Assembly (NCBI GenBank): GCA_002469805.1
Contig: DKNW01000074.1
Location: 1-18,459 of the forward strand
DNA from: Rhodobiaceae bacterium UBA7378
GTDB lineage: Bacteria; Pseudomonadota; Alphaproteobacteria; RS24
DNA length: 18,459 nucleotides
Reading direction: 5' to 3'
The notes under the pieces: generated by a model
What the model was told of the DNA's origin: nothing
The model's input: only the letters and a program-made list of their open reading frames with translations
The model's database searches: none
Made by a program: the position numbers and the translations under genes
Part shown: piece by piece, positions 8,936 through 14,893 of the stretch
Layout of the letters: each line of letters opens with the position of its first letter
Position numbering within the stretch: position 1 is the stretch's first letter

Positions 8936-9001
8936 TGGCAGATTCTCAGCTAAGAGTCCTCAAAGAAAAGCACACATATTCCGGATTGCATCGCTGAGGT
9001 G

Positions 9002-9030
9002 TTGACGCTATTTCCACCCTGCGACTATGT
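9002..9030 (+). promoter_or_regulatory. Promoter for the ZauP-like/zapA/6S RNA cluster
   Basis: TTGACG at 9002-9007, a 17-nt spacer and CTATGT at 9025-9030 fit the alphaproteobacterial housekeeping pattern of TTGAC and CTATAT-like elements. The predicted start near 9037 leaves a leader of about 12 nt that still contains the ribosome site AGAGGTGA before the ATG at 9049. It is the best promoter in the window, though the leader is close to the minimum. Confidence 0.6.
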
Positions 9031-9048
9031 TGTGGATAGAGGTGATTA

Positions 9049-9306
9049 ATGACAAAAATCGAACCCGCGCTCGACCGTCTGCATACGGCGTTGGAAAAAC
9101 TGGGAACTGGTGTTCATCAGAGCCGCCGCAGCGAAGTCGCTGAACGCACCAAGAGTGTCGATCTCGATACGCAATGCGCACATCTGCGCGCCGAAGTTTC
9201 TGCGTTGAAAAAACAAAATCAAGATCTGGATGCGCGGTGTCGTCGGGCGGCCCAGCAGATTGATAAAGTAACCGGGCAAATCAATGATGTGCTGGAGGGT
9301 GAGTAG
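9049..9306 (+). CDS. Small coiled-coil protein upstream of zapA (ZauP-like / DUF4164-type)
   Basis: An 85-residue soluble protein with no signal peptide or membrane segment. Seen: after an N-terminal helix-like stretch (PALDRLHTALEKLGTG), a heptad pattern runs from about residue 36 to 80, with leucine, valine and isoleucine at repeating spacings (LRAEVSALKKQNQDLDARCR and onward) and many charged residues, as expected for a coiled coil. Alphaproteobacteria often carry such a gene just before zapA. In Caulobacter the corresponding protein, ZauP, works with ZapA to focus the FtsZ ring. A similar role here is inferred from position, size and coiled coil, not from a signature motif. A good Shine-Dalgarno (GAGGTGA) precedes the ATG. 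Its TAG abuts the zapA GTG with no gap, so the two are probably translated together in fixed ratio. Confidence 0.72.
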   Translation: MTKIEPALDRLHTALEKLGTGVHQSRRSEVAERTKSVDLDTQCAHLRAEVSALKKQNQDLDARCRRAAQQIDKVTGQINDVLEGE

Positions 9307-9717
9307 GTGGCTGAATTAACCATTTCGATTAATTCGCGGCCATTTCAGATCATGTGTCGTGACGGTGAAGAAGCGCAAGTACAGCAATTGGCCGAAGAGC
9401 TTGCGACGCGGGTAGCCAATATTCGCCGCGATGTCGGGTCCGGCCATCGCGCGGGCGACAGCCATTTGCTAGTTTTAACCGCGCTGACCATGTGTAATGA
9501 ATTGCGAGACTTACGTCATGAAGTCGGCCGCGTGCGTGAAGAAGTCGAAAAAACCACGGCGGCGCGTGAAGATTTGAATGCCCGCATCGAAGAACTGGAA
9601 GATACTGTAAGCGGTGCACTCAATCAGGCGGCGCAACGGGTTGAGGACTTGCTTTCTATGCTGGAGCCTGTTGAAACTGAACAAAGCATTGATATGCCAC
9701 CGATAAATGATGGCTAA
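9307..9717 (+). CDS. zapA: Cell division protein ZapA
   Basis: ZapA binds and bundles FtsZ protofilaments at midcell and stabilises the Z-ring; cytoplasmic. The product is 136 residues. Seen: an N-terminal globular part with ISINSRPFQIMCRDGEEAQ near 6-24 and LAEELATRVANIRRD, typical of the family, then a long predicted coiled coil from about 60 to 118 (EVGRVREEVEKTTAARED and onward) and an acidic tail. The start is GTG directly after the preceding TAG, with GGAGGG at 9294-9299 giving 7-nt spacing. It is longer than E. coli ZapA (109 residues) by its C-terminal tail, as is common in Alphaproteobacteria. Downstream lies the 6S RNA, whose likely promoter overlaps the last codons. Confidence 0.93.
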   Translation: MAELTISINSRPFQIMCRDGEEAQVQQLAEELATRVANIRRDVGSGHRAGDSHLLVLTALTMCNELRDLRHEVGRVREEVEKTTAAREDLNARIEELEDTVSGALNQAAQRVEDLLSMLEPVETEQSIDMPPINDG

Positions 9718-9719
9718 AT
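9689..9719 (+). promoter_or_regulatory. Candidate promoter of the 6S RNA gene, inside the zapA 3' end
   Basis: TTGATA at 9689-9694 and CTAAAT at 9714-9719 lie 19 nt apart. The predicted start, about 7 nt downstream, coincides with G9726, the first paired base of the 6S closing stem. The spacer is 2 nt longer than ideal. The alternative is processing of 6S RNA from the zapA transcript. Confidence 0.4.
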
Positions 9720-9725
9720 AACCAA

Positions 9726-9881
9726 GTGGGACTGCCCGACGCGACATATGCAATTGCGCTCGGGGCCTTACGATCCTTTCGGGAACTGTCCCTGTGGCTG
9801 GCTGTGGCCGGCTGCACACGGTGCCCACCTACATATGTAGGTCTCCGAGGATACCGCATATGACGGTCTGGGCGGTTCCAC
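9726..9881 (+). ncRNA. ssrS: 6S RNA
   Basis: Regulatory RNA that mimics an open promoter and sequesters sigma-70 RNA polymerase in stationary phase. Position between zapA and ygfA is the conserved 6S locus, and the sequence folds accordingly by hand. The closing stem pairs 9726-9740 with 9866-9881 (15 pairs, three of them G-U, with U9869 bulged). A second segment pairs 9745-9751 with 9856-9862, and a third pairs 9759-9765 with 9843-9849. The central bubble has 9766-9780 on its 5' side. Its 3' side is filled by the palindromic hairpin 9827-9842. The terminal arm begins with GGG 9781-9783 pairing CCC 9824-9826 and ends in GCUGGC-UGUG-GCCGGC at 9797-9812. About 156 nt is the usual size. Exact ends are inferred from the stem. 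No U-run terminator follows, so the 3' end may come from processing. Confidence 0.88.
9827..9842 (+). repeat. Perfect 16-bp palindrome, hairpin on the 3' side of the 6S central bubble
   Basis: ACCTACATATGTAGGT equals its own reverse complement. In RNA it forms a 6-bp stem with an AUAU loop inside the 3' strand of the central bubble, where several 6S RNAs have a small hairpin. Its core CATATG also occurs at 9745-9750 and 9857-9862. Confidence 0.75.
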
Positions 9882-9928
9882 ATTTATTTCATTGCGCAAA
9901 GGTGCGTAGAAGTCATAAGCAGTAAACC

Positions 9929-10516
9929 ATGTCAAAAACCGAACTGCGCCGTCACATGCTCGCGCTTCGCCGCCCGCTTAACAGTCATTACCCAGGCGCA
10001 AGTGACGCCATTGCGTCAAATTTTGTGACCCATTTTAGCGTCGATGCGGGTCATGATTGCGTGGCGCTTTACCAGGCAGTAGGTGGGGAAATTGGCACCG
10101 AACCATTAGTGCATATGCTCCGCGGGCAAGGCGTCTCGCTTGCATTGCCTGTCACACATGACACAACACATGGTGCGGGCCCGTTAAGTTTTCGCCGCTA
10201 TGATGCGCGCACGGTGTTACGTCGCGATGCCGCCGGCATGCACGCGCCAGACGCAACCTCCGACACATGCCAGCCGAACTTTATTGTTTTGCCGCTGCTG
10301 GCTTTTGATGCGGCGGGTGGGCGCCTTGGACGTGGCGGTGGGCACTATGACCGGACGCTTGAAGCACTGCGGCAAAAGTGTCAACTGCGCGCAATCGGTC
10401 TGGCTTTTGATGAGCAAATGGTTGAAGAATGTCCCATGGAGTTGCACGATCAGCGGTTAGATTTTGTCGTGACGCCGACGCGCATTGTGTTTTGTTCTGG
10501 AGATAAAGGCTCATGA
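9929..10516 (+). CDS. ygfA: 5-formyltetrahydrofolate cyclo-ligase (5,10-methenyl-THF synthetase)
   Basis: ATP-dependent enzyme that converts 5-formyl-THF back to 5,10-methenyl-THF, returning a storage folate to the one-carbon pool; cytoplasmic. The product is 195 residues, the normal size. Seen: an N-terminal basic helix (KTELRRHMLALRRPL), VGGEIGTEPL for the folate pocket region, FIVLPLLAFD, the hallmark GRLGRGGGHYDRTL near 129-142, and IGLAFDEQ. The gene follows 6S RNA as in E. coli, where the two are co-transcribed. The ATG at 9929 has no clear Shine-Dalgarno (AGCAGTAAACC precedes it), so translation may be weak or the 47-nt spacer after 6S may matter. Its TGA overlaps the next ATG as ATGA. 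Confidence 0.94.
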   Translation: MSKTELRRHMLALRRPLNSHYPGASDAIASNFVTHFSVDAGHDCVALYQAVGGEIGTEPLVHMLRGQGVSLALPVTHDTTHGAGPLSFRRYDARTVLRRDAAGMHAPDATSDTCQPNFIVLPLLAFDAAGGRLGRGGGHYDRTLEALRQKCQLRAIGLAFDEQMVEECPMELHDQRLDFVVTPTRIVFCSGDKGS

Positions 10517-11325
10517 AAATTCTGTTTCTAGGCGATGTTATGGGCCGCGCGGCGCGCGAAGCGGTGCTGCGCCAAGTTCCACTTTGGCGTAAACAATGGG
10601 GCCTTGATTTTGTCATTATCAATGGCGAGAACGCGGCCGGTGGCTTTGGCATTACGCCAGCGATTGCAGAGGCGTTTTTCGACGTTGGCGTCGATGTGAT
10701 CTCGACCGGCAATCACGTCTGGGATCAGCAAGAAATTCAGGGATATATTGAAACCGAGCGCCGCTTGTTGAGACCTGTAAATTTTCCAACCGGCACGCCG
10801 GGGATCGGTGCAAATCTCTATCAAGCAGGCGAACGGCAGGTCATGGTGATAAATGTTATGGGCCAGTTGTTCATGGAAACGCTCGACGACCCGTTTGTTG
10901 CCGTCGAGCGCGAATTATCGGCGTGTCCGCTGGGCGAGATGGCCGATGCTATTATCGTTGATTTTCATGCCGAAGCGACGTCGGAAAAAATGGCGCTGGG
11001 GCATTTGTGCGATGGTCGGGCGAGCCTGGTTATTGGCACGCACACACATGTGCCCACAGCTGATGCACAAGTTTTGCCCGGTGGTACCGCCTATCAAACC
11101 GATGCCGGTATGTGCGGGGATTACGATAGCGTGATCGGCATGGCTAAAGACGAACCTTTGAAACGGTTCGTGACAAAGCTGCGCGGCGGGCGGTATACGC
11201 CAGCTCAAGGCACGCCAACGCTGTGCGGAGCGGTGGTGGAAACCGATGACAAAACGGGGCTTGCGACAGAAATTGCGCCGGTGCGGTTTGGCGGCAGACT
11301 TTCCAGCACGGCGATGAACGGGTAA
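10513..11325 (+). CDS. YmdB-like metallophosphoesterase (TIGR00282 type, probable 2',3'-cyclic nucleotide phosphodiesterase)
   Basis: Calcineurin-like dinuclear metal enzyme. Bacillus subtilis YmdB of this family hydrolyses cyclic nucleotides and influences biofilm and motility gene expression; the alphaproteobacterial role is not established. The product is 270 residues, normal size. Metal-binding motifs seen in order: LFLGDVMG with D8, NGENAAGG with E39, STGNHVWD with N67 and H68, VDFHAEATSEK with H152, and IGTHTHVPTAD with H177 and H179, all intact. No signal peptide, so cytoplasmic. The ATG overlaps the ygfA stop (10513-10516), suggesting coupled translation, with purine-rich GGAGATAAAGG upstream. 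Note that E. coli ymdB is a different macrodomain protein, so no symbol is given. Confidence 0.9.
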   Translation: MKILFLGDVMGRAAREAVLRQVPLWRKQWGLDFVIINGENAAGGFGITPAIAEAFFDVGVDVISTGNHVWDQQEIQGYIETERRLLRPVNFPTGTPGIGANLYQAGERQVMVINVMGQLFMETLDDPFVAVERELSACPLGEMADAIIVDFHAEATSEKMALGHLCDGRASLVIGTHTHVPTADAQVLPGGTAYQTDAGMCGDYDSVIGMAKDEPLKRFVTKLRGGRYTPAQGTPTLCGAVVETDDKTGLATEIAPVRFGGRLSSTAMNG

Positions 11326-11342
11326 TCTATCCCAAGTGATTC

Positions 11343-11360
11343 GATGCCGTGTCGGGCATC
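11343..11360 (+). other. Short hairpin in the leader between the phosphodiesterase gene and yebC
   Basis: GATGCC (11343-11348) and GGCATC (11355-11360) are perfect 6-bp arms around GTGTCG. No U-run follows directly (AGATTTGAACC), so it is not a standard intrinsic terminator. It is the only structure I see in the 72-bp gap 11326-11397. Confidence 0.4.
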
Positions 11361-11384
11361 AGATTTGAACCTTTCAATTTTGTC

Positions 11385-11388
11385 AGGG
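11385..11388 (+). promoter_or_regulatory. Ribosome binding site supporting the yebC start
   Basis: AGGG lies 9 nt before the ATG at 11398. The frame is open back to an ATG at 11344, but the extra 18 residues are unrelated to YebC and pass through the hairpin above, so 11398 is preferred. Confidence 0.5.
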
Positions 11389-11397
11389 TTGCGACGC

Positions 11398-12144
11398 ATG
11401 GCAGGCCATTCCAAGTTTAAAAATATCCAGCACCGCAAAGGCGCACAGGACAAGAAGCGCGCGAAAATTTTCTCGCGACTGGCAAAGGAAATTACCGTTG
11501 CCGCCAAAATGGGCATGCCTGATCCAGACTCTAATCCCCGTTTACGGACAGCCATTCTTGCCGCGCGTGCGCAAAACATGCCGAAAGATAATATCGAACG
11601 CGCTATCAAGAAAAGCGCGGATGCTGAGGGTGCTAATTATGACGAGGTGCGTTATGAAGGGTTCGGTCCAGGGGGCATCGGCGTTATCGTTGAAACGCTG
11701 ACAGATAATCGCAACCGCACCGCAAGCGATGTGCGGTCGACCTTTTCAAAATCTGGCGGCAATATGGGCGAGACAGGCTCGGTGTCGTTCATGTTTGACC
11801 GCGTTGGGTCAATCGAATATGCGCCGGATGTCGCCGACGCGGAGGCGGTTTTTGATGCCGCGATCGAAGCCGGTGCCGAAGATGTAATCTCGGGCGAGGA
11901 CGGCCATGAGATTGTCTGCTCGATGGAAGACTTGCACGGCGTCGTCGATGTGCTTGCCAGCGTGCTTGGTGAACCGCAAGCCGCAAGCATTATCTGGAGA
12001 CCTCAAAACGATATACCGGTCGACGCTGAAGCAGCTGAAAAAGTGCTAAAATTTATGGATGCACTGGACGATCTCGATGATGTCCAAAACGTCTATGCCA
12101 ACTTTGATATTGCCGATGAGGTGATGGAAAAATTATCGGCCTGA
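11398..12144 (+). CDS. yebC: YebC/PmpR/TACO1 family protein
   Basis: Member of the family that includes mitochondrial TACO1 and bacterial YebC/PmpR. It was first described as a DNA-binding regulator and more recently implicated in translation, notably at proline stretches. The product is 248 residues, the usual length. Seen: the nearly invariant N-terminus MAGHSKFKNIQHRKGAQDKK, followed by RAKIFSRLAKEITVAAK, NPRLRTAILAARAQNMPKDNIERAIKK, YEGFGPGGIGVIVE, and TDNRNRTASDVRS with a glycine-rich SGGNMGETGSVSFMFDR. An acidic C-terminal domain follows. The start is chosen at this N-terminus. The gene is 30 bp before ruvC, the common yebC-ruvCAB order. Whether it regulates transcription or translation here cannot be told from sequence. 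Confidence 0.96.
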   Translation: MAGHSKFKNIQHRKGAQDKKRAKIFSRLAKEITVAAKMGMPDPDSNPRLRTAILAARAQNMPKDNIERAIKKSADAEGANYDEVRYEGFGPGGIGVIVETLTDNRNRTASDVRSTFSKSGGNMGETGSVSFMFDRVGSIEYAPDVADAEAVFDAAIEAGAEDVISGEDGHEIVCSMEDLHGVVDVLASVLGEPQAASIIWRPQNDIPVDAEAAEKVLKFMDALDDLDDVQNVYANFDIADEVMEKLSA

Positions 12145-12174
12145 TTTTCGGCTTAATCTAGAGGAACGCGCGAC

Positions 12175-12699
12175 ATGACCAGCAATTCCAGTCATCGCCT
12201 CATCGGGCTTGATCCCGGGCTTCGCGTTACCGGATGGGGTATCGTCGACGCAATTGGCACGAAGCTGGTGCATGTCGCCAATGGCTCGGTCAAGTCGCAA
12301 CAAAATGCACCGTTGGCGACGCGGCTTTTAGAACTCGAAAACGGACTGGAAGAGGTCTTTGACAACTGGCAGCCAGATTTCGCCGCCGTGGAGCAAACCT
12401 TTGTTAACCGCGACGGTGCTGCCACGCTAAAGCTGGGACAAGCGCGGGCCGTCTGTCTGCTGGTGCCTGCGCGCCGCGATATCGAGGTTCACGAATATGC
12501 ACCCAATTTTATCAAACGTGCGGTCACCGGTTCAGGCCATGCTGCCAAGGAACAAATCGCAGCCATGATTAAAGTGCTGCTGCCGCAGGCCCAACCTGCG
12601 GACGAGCACGCCGCAGATGCACTTGCCGTGGCCGTTACGCTGGCTCATGCGGGCGATCTGGGTGGCCGGTTGGCGCGGGCCATGGAGGTATCGAAATGA
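12175..12699 (+). CDS. ruvC: Holliday junction endodeoxyribonuclease RuvC
   Basis: Dimeric nuclease that makes paired nicks in Holliday junctions, resolving recombination intermediates in the RuvABC complex. The product is 174 residues, normal. Catalytic acidic residues in the RNase H-like fold: D13 in IGLDPGLRVTGWG, E73 in AAVEQTFVN, then H145 and D148 in DEHAADALA. Histidine replaces the E. coli D138 position, a known variant also found in Thermus RuvC. KLGQARAV and EYAPNFIKRAVTGSGHAAKEQ form the usual DNA-contact segments. GAGGA at 12161-12165 sits 9 nt before the ATG. Its TGA overlaps the ruvA ATG as ATGA (12696-12699). Confidence 0.97.
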   Translation: MTSNSSHRLIGLDPGLRVTGWGIVDAIGTKLVHVANGSVKSQQNAPLATRLLELENGLEEVFDNWQPDFAAVEQTFVNRDGAATLKLGQARAVCLLVPARRDIEVHEYAPNFIKRAVTGSGHAAKEQIAAMIKVLLPQAQPADEHAADALAVAVTLAHAGDLGGRLARAMEVSK

Positions 12700-13295
12700 T
12701 TGGCCGGTTGCGTGGGCGCGTGGACGGGCGTGGCGACGGATGGGTGCTCGTGGATGTCGGCGGCGTTGGCTACATGGTTGAAGGCTCGGCGCGTCTAATG
12801 GATGGATGTCCAGTGGATGGGGAGGCTGTATCGCTCGCCATTGAAACATATGTGCGCGAAGACCAGTTTCGCCTGTTCGGTTTTCTGAGCGAAGAAGAAC
12901 GCAGTTGGTTCCGCCTGCTCATGGGCGTTCAAGGGGTTGGTGCCAAGGTTGCATTGGCGATCCAGGGCGTTTTATCTCCTAGCGATCTGGTGCAGGCTGT
13001 CGCGGCGGAAGACAAGGCAATGGTTGCACGGGCTCCCGGCGTTGGCCCGAAAGTTGCCCAACGCATTGTTCAGGAATTAAAAGACAAGGTGCCGGAAAGT
13101 GCCTTTGCCACACCCGCCAATGCGCCCGATACGAGTGGCGTGTCGCAGGCCTATCAAGACGCTATGTCTGCCTTGACTAATCTGGGCTACCAGCGCAGCG
13201 AAGCCCATCGTGCATTGCAACTAGTCAGCGATACCTCTGATCCGCCACGTGCTGAAGCACTGATCCGTCAGGCACTCAAGGAGCTGGCGAAATGA
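12696..13295 (+). CDS. ruvA: Holliday junction DNA-binding protein RuvA
   Basis: Tetramer that holds the four-way junction flat and docks the two RuvB motor rings. The product is 199 residues. Seen: an N-terminal OB-fold (MIGRLRGRV, VDVGGVGYMVE), the middle domain with two helix-hairpin-helix motifs (GVQGVGAKVALAI near 77-89, APGVGPKVAQRIV near 113-125), an ELKDK junction, a variable linker rich in Ala and Pro, and the C-terminal RuvB-binding domain with ALTNLGYQRSEAHRAL. GGAGG lies shortly before the ATG. It overlaps ruvC by 4 bp and ruvB by 4 bp (13292-13295), so all three ruv genes are translationally linked. No anomaly was seen. Confidence 0.97.
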   Translation: MIGRLRGRVDGRGDGWVLVDVGGVGYMVEGSARLMDGCPVDGEAVSLAIETYVREDQFRLFGFLSEEERSWFRLLMGVQGVGAKVALAIQGVLSPSDLVQAVAAEDKAMVARAPGVGPKVAQRIVQELKDKVPESAFATPANAPDTSGVSQAYQDAMSALTNLGYQRSEAHRALQLVSDTSDPPRAEALIRQALKELAK

Positions 13296-14347
13296 ACGAC
13301 CGATTGATAGATGCTAGCGTCGATGATCACGACACCGCCTTGCGCCCGACATCGCTGGACGGGTTTATCGGCCAGAAAAAAGGCCGCGAGAATCTATCGG
13401 TTTTTATTGGCGCGGCGCGGGGACGAAAAGAGGCACTCGACCATGTGTTACTTGCTGGTCCGCCAGGGCTTGGCAAAACCACGCTGGCGCAAATCATCGC
13501 GCGCGAACTGGGCACCGGGTTTCGGGCAACCTCCGGCCCAGTTATATCAAAAGCCGGGGATCTGGCGGCTTTGCTGACCAATCTGGAACCCCAAGACGTG
13601 TTGTTCATCGATGAAATTCATCGGTTGAGCCCGGCGGTTGAAGAAATTCTGTATCCGGCGATGGAAGATTTCGAGCTGGACTTGATGATCGGCGAAGGCC
13701 CTGCGGCGCGCTCGGTCAAAATTGACCTACCGCCTTTCACGCTGGTCGGCGCCACCACGCGCTCCGGCTTGTTGACAACGCCCTTGCGTGATCGCTTCGG
13801 TATTCCCGTCTATCTTGAGTTTTACGACATTGACGAATTGGAACAGATCATTCGCCGCAATAGCTCCTTGATGGGGTTGGATATCACAGATGACGGTGCC
13901 CGCGAGATTGCCGCGCGCGCGCGTGGCACACCGCGTGTGGCGGGTCGCCTGTTGCGCCGGGTACGCGATTTCGCCAGTTTTGATGGCAAGCAATGTATCG
14001 ATGCGGCGCTGGCTGACCGTGCACTCAAGCGCCTTGATGTTGACAGCCGTGGTCTGGACGCGCTTGACCATCGCTATCTGACCGCGATTGCAGAAAAATT
14101 TCTTGGCGGGCCGGTTGGCATCGACACCATGGCGGCGGCGTTGGGTGAGCCGCGCGATGCGCTAGAAGATATCGTCGAACCATTTTTGATCCAACTGGGC
14201 TTTGTTAATCGCACGCCGCGCGGCCGCATGTTGATGCCGGTGGCTTTTGCGCATTTAGGGCTTGATGTTCCTCGTGGGCATGAAACTCGCCGTGGGCACG
14301 ACACGCCACGTGAGCAAGATGACGATCTCTTTGATGGCGATAACTGA
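13292..14347 (+). CDS. ruvB: Holliday junction branch-migration helicase RuvB, with repetitive C-terminal tail
   Basis: AAA+ hexameric motor that drives branch migration with RuvA. The product is 351 residues. Seen: LRPTSLDGFIGQ, Walker A GPPGLGKTT at 56-64, Walker B FIDEIHRL near 105-112, GATTRSGLLT and PLRDRFG with the sensor and arginine-finger region, GTPRVAGRLLRRVRDF, and the C-terminal winged-helix DNA-binding domain (GRMLMPVAFAHLGL). After that point E. coli RuvB ends within a few residues. Here 25 more residues follow (327-351), first RGH-type repeats and then an acidic end (DDDLFDGDN), encoded by three imperfect 18-nt units. The tail is probably disordered. The start overlaps the ruvA stop as ATGA; ybgC follows after 20 bp. 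Confidence 0.97.
   Translation: MNDRLIDASVDDHDTALRPTSLDGFIGQKKGRENLSVFIGAARGRKEALDHVLLAGPPGLGKTTLAQIIARELGTGFRATSGPVISKAGDLAALLTNLEPQDVLFIDEIHRLSPAVEEILYPAMEDFELDLMIGEGPAARSVKIDLPPFTLVGATTRSGLLTTPLRDRFGIPVYLEFYDIDELEQIIRRNSSLMGLDITDDGAREIAARARGTPRVAGRLLRRVRDFASFDGKQCIDAALADRALKRLDVDSRGLDALDHRYLTAIAEKFLGGPVGIDTMAAALGEPRDALEDIVEPFLIQLGFVNRTPRGRMLMPVAFAHLGLDVPRGHETRRGHDTPREQDDDLFDGDN
14273..14326 (+). repeat. Three imperfect 18-nt tandem repeats within the ruvB 3' end
   Basis: Units begin at 14273, 14291 and 14309 with CGTGGGCATG, CGTGGGCACG and CGTGAGCAAG. They encode RGHETR, RGHDTP and REQDDD. Decay from unit 1 to unit 3 and preservation of the frame suggest an old in-frame duplication. Confidence 0.65.
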
Positions 14348-14367
14348 CGAGGGGAGGAATAGAGCGA

Positions 14368-14838
14368 ATGGACGGCACATTTCACGATAAAATTCACAGG
14401 CTTGAGCTGCGCGTATATTACGAAGATACCGATTTTTCGGGCGTCGTCTATCATGCGAATTATCTGAAATTTGCCGAACGTGGCCGGTCTGGTTTTTTAC
14501 GCCTAGCCGGTGTCGTGCATTCCGATTTGCTGGCGCAAACCCCACCTTTGGCCTTTGTCGTGCGTGCCATGAAGATCGATTTCGTGGCACCCGCCCGCAT
14601 TGATGATGTGCTTGAGGTAGACACAATATTTACCACCGCCCGGGGGCCGCGCTTGACCGCGGTTCAAACCATTCGATGCGCGCGCCGCTTGTTATGGTCA
14701 GCTGAAATTGATGCGGCTTGCATCGACCTTGATGGCAAACCGCGTCGCATGCCCGCAGACACGGCTGAAAAAATGGCGAGTTGGCTTGTCGAGCAACCGC
14801 CCGACTTTACCAAGCTTCAAACATCTGAGGGCAAATAG
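14368..14838 (+). CDS. ybgC: Tol-Pal-associated acyl-CoA thioesterase YbgC
   Basis: Hotdog-fold (4HBT) thioesterase. E. coli YbgC acts on acyl-CoA/acyl-carrier substrates at the inner membrane and is encoded with Tol-Pal, but is not needed for Tol-Pal function. The product is 156 residues. Seen: the family signature YYEDTDFSGVVYHANYLKF with the presumed catalytic aspartate D22, then FAERGRSGFLR and MKIDFVAPARIDDVLEV for the second strand pair. No membrane segment. GGAGG at 14353-14357 precedes the ATG by 10 nt. The gene bridges ruvB (20 bp upstream) and tolQ (55 bp downstream), the usual head of the tol cluster. The true substrate in this organism is unknown. Confidence 0.93.
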   Translation: MDGTFHDKIHRLELRVYYEDTDFSGVVYHANYLKFAERGRSGFLRLAGVVHSDLLAQTPPLAFVVRAMKIDFVAPARIDDVLEVDTIFTTARGPRLTAVQTIRCARRLLWSAEIDAACIDLDGKPRRMPADTAEKMASWLVEQPPDFTKLQTSEGK

Positions 14839-14893
14839 CCCCAGTTTTGTCACAATTTCCCGATAGTTTCGTGCAAACGAAGAAAGGTATGAG

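Noticed and set aside
9316..9332. TTAACCAT followed by TTAA, resembling a CtrA binding site
   Set aside because: It lies within the first codons of zapA and the half-sites are 9 nt apart instead of the required 7; chance match in coding sequence.
12259..12624. His in place of an Asp among RuvC catalytic residues
   Set aside because: A known natural variant (as in Thermus RuvC), not a loss of function.
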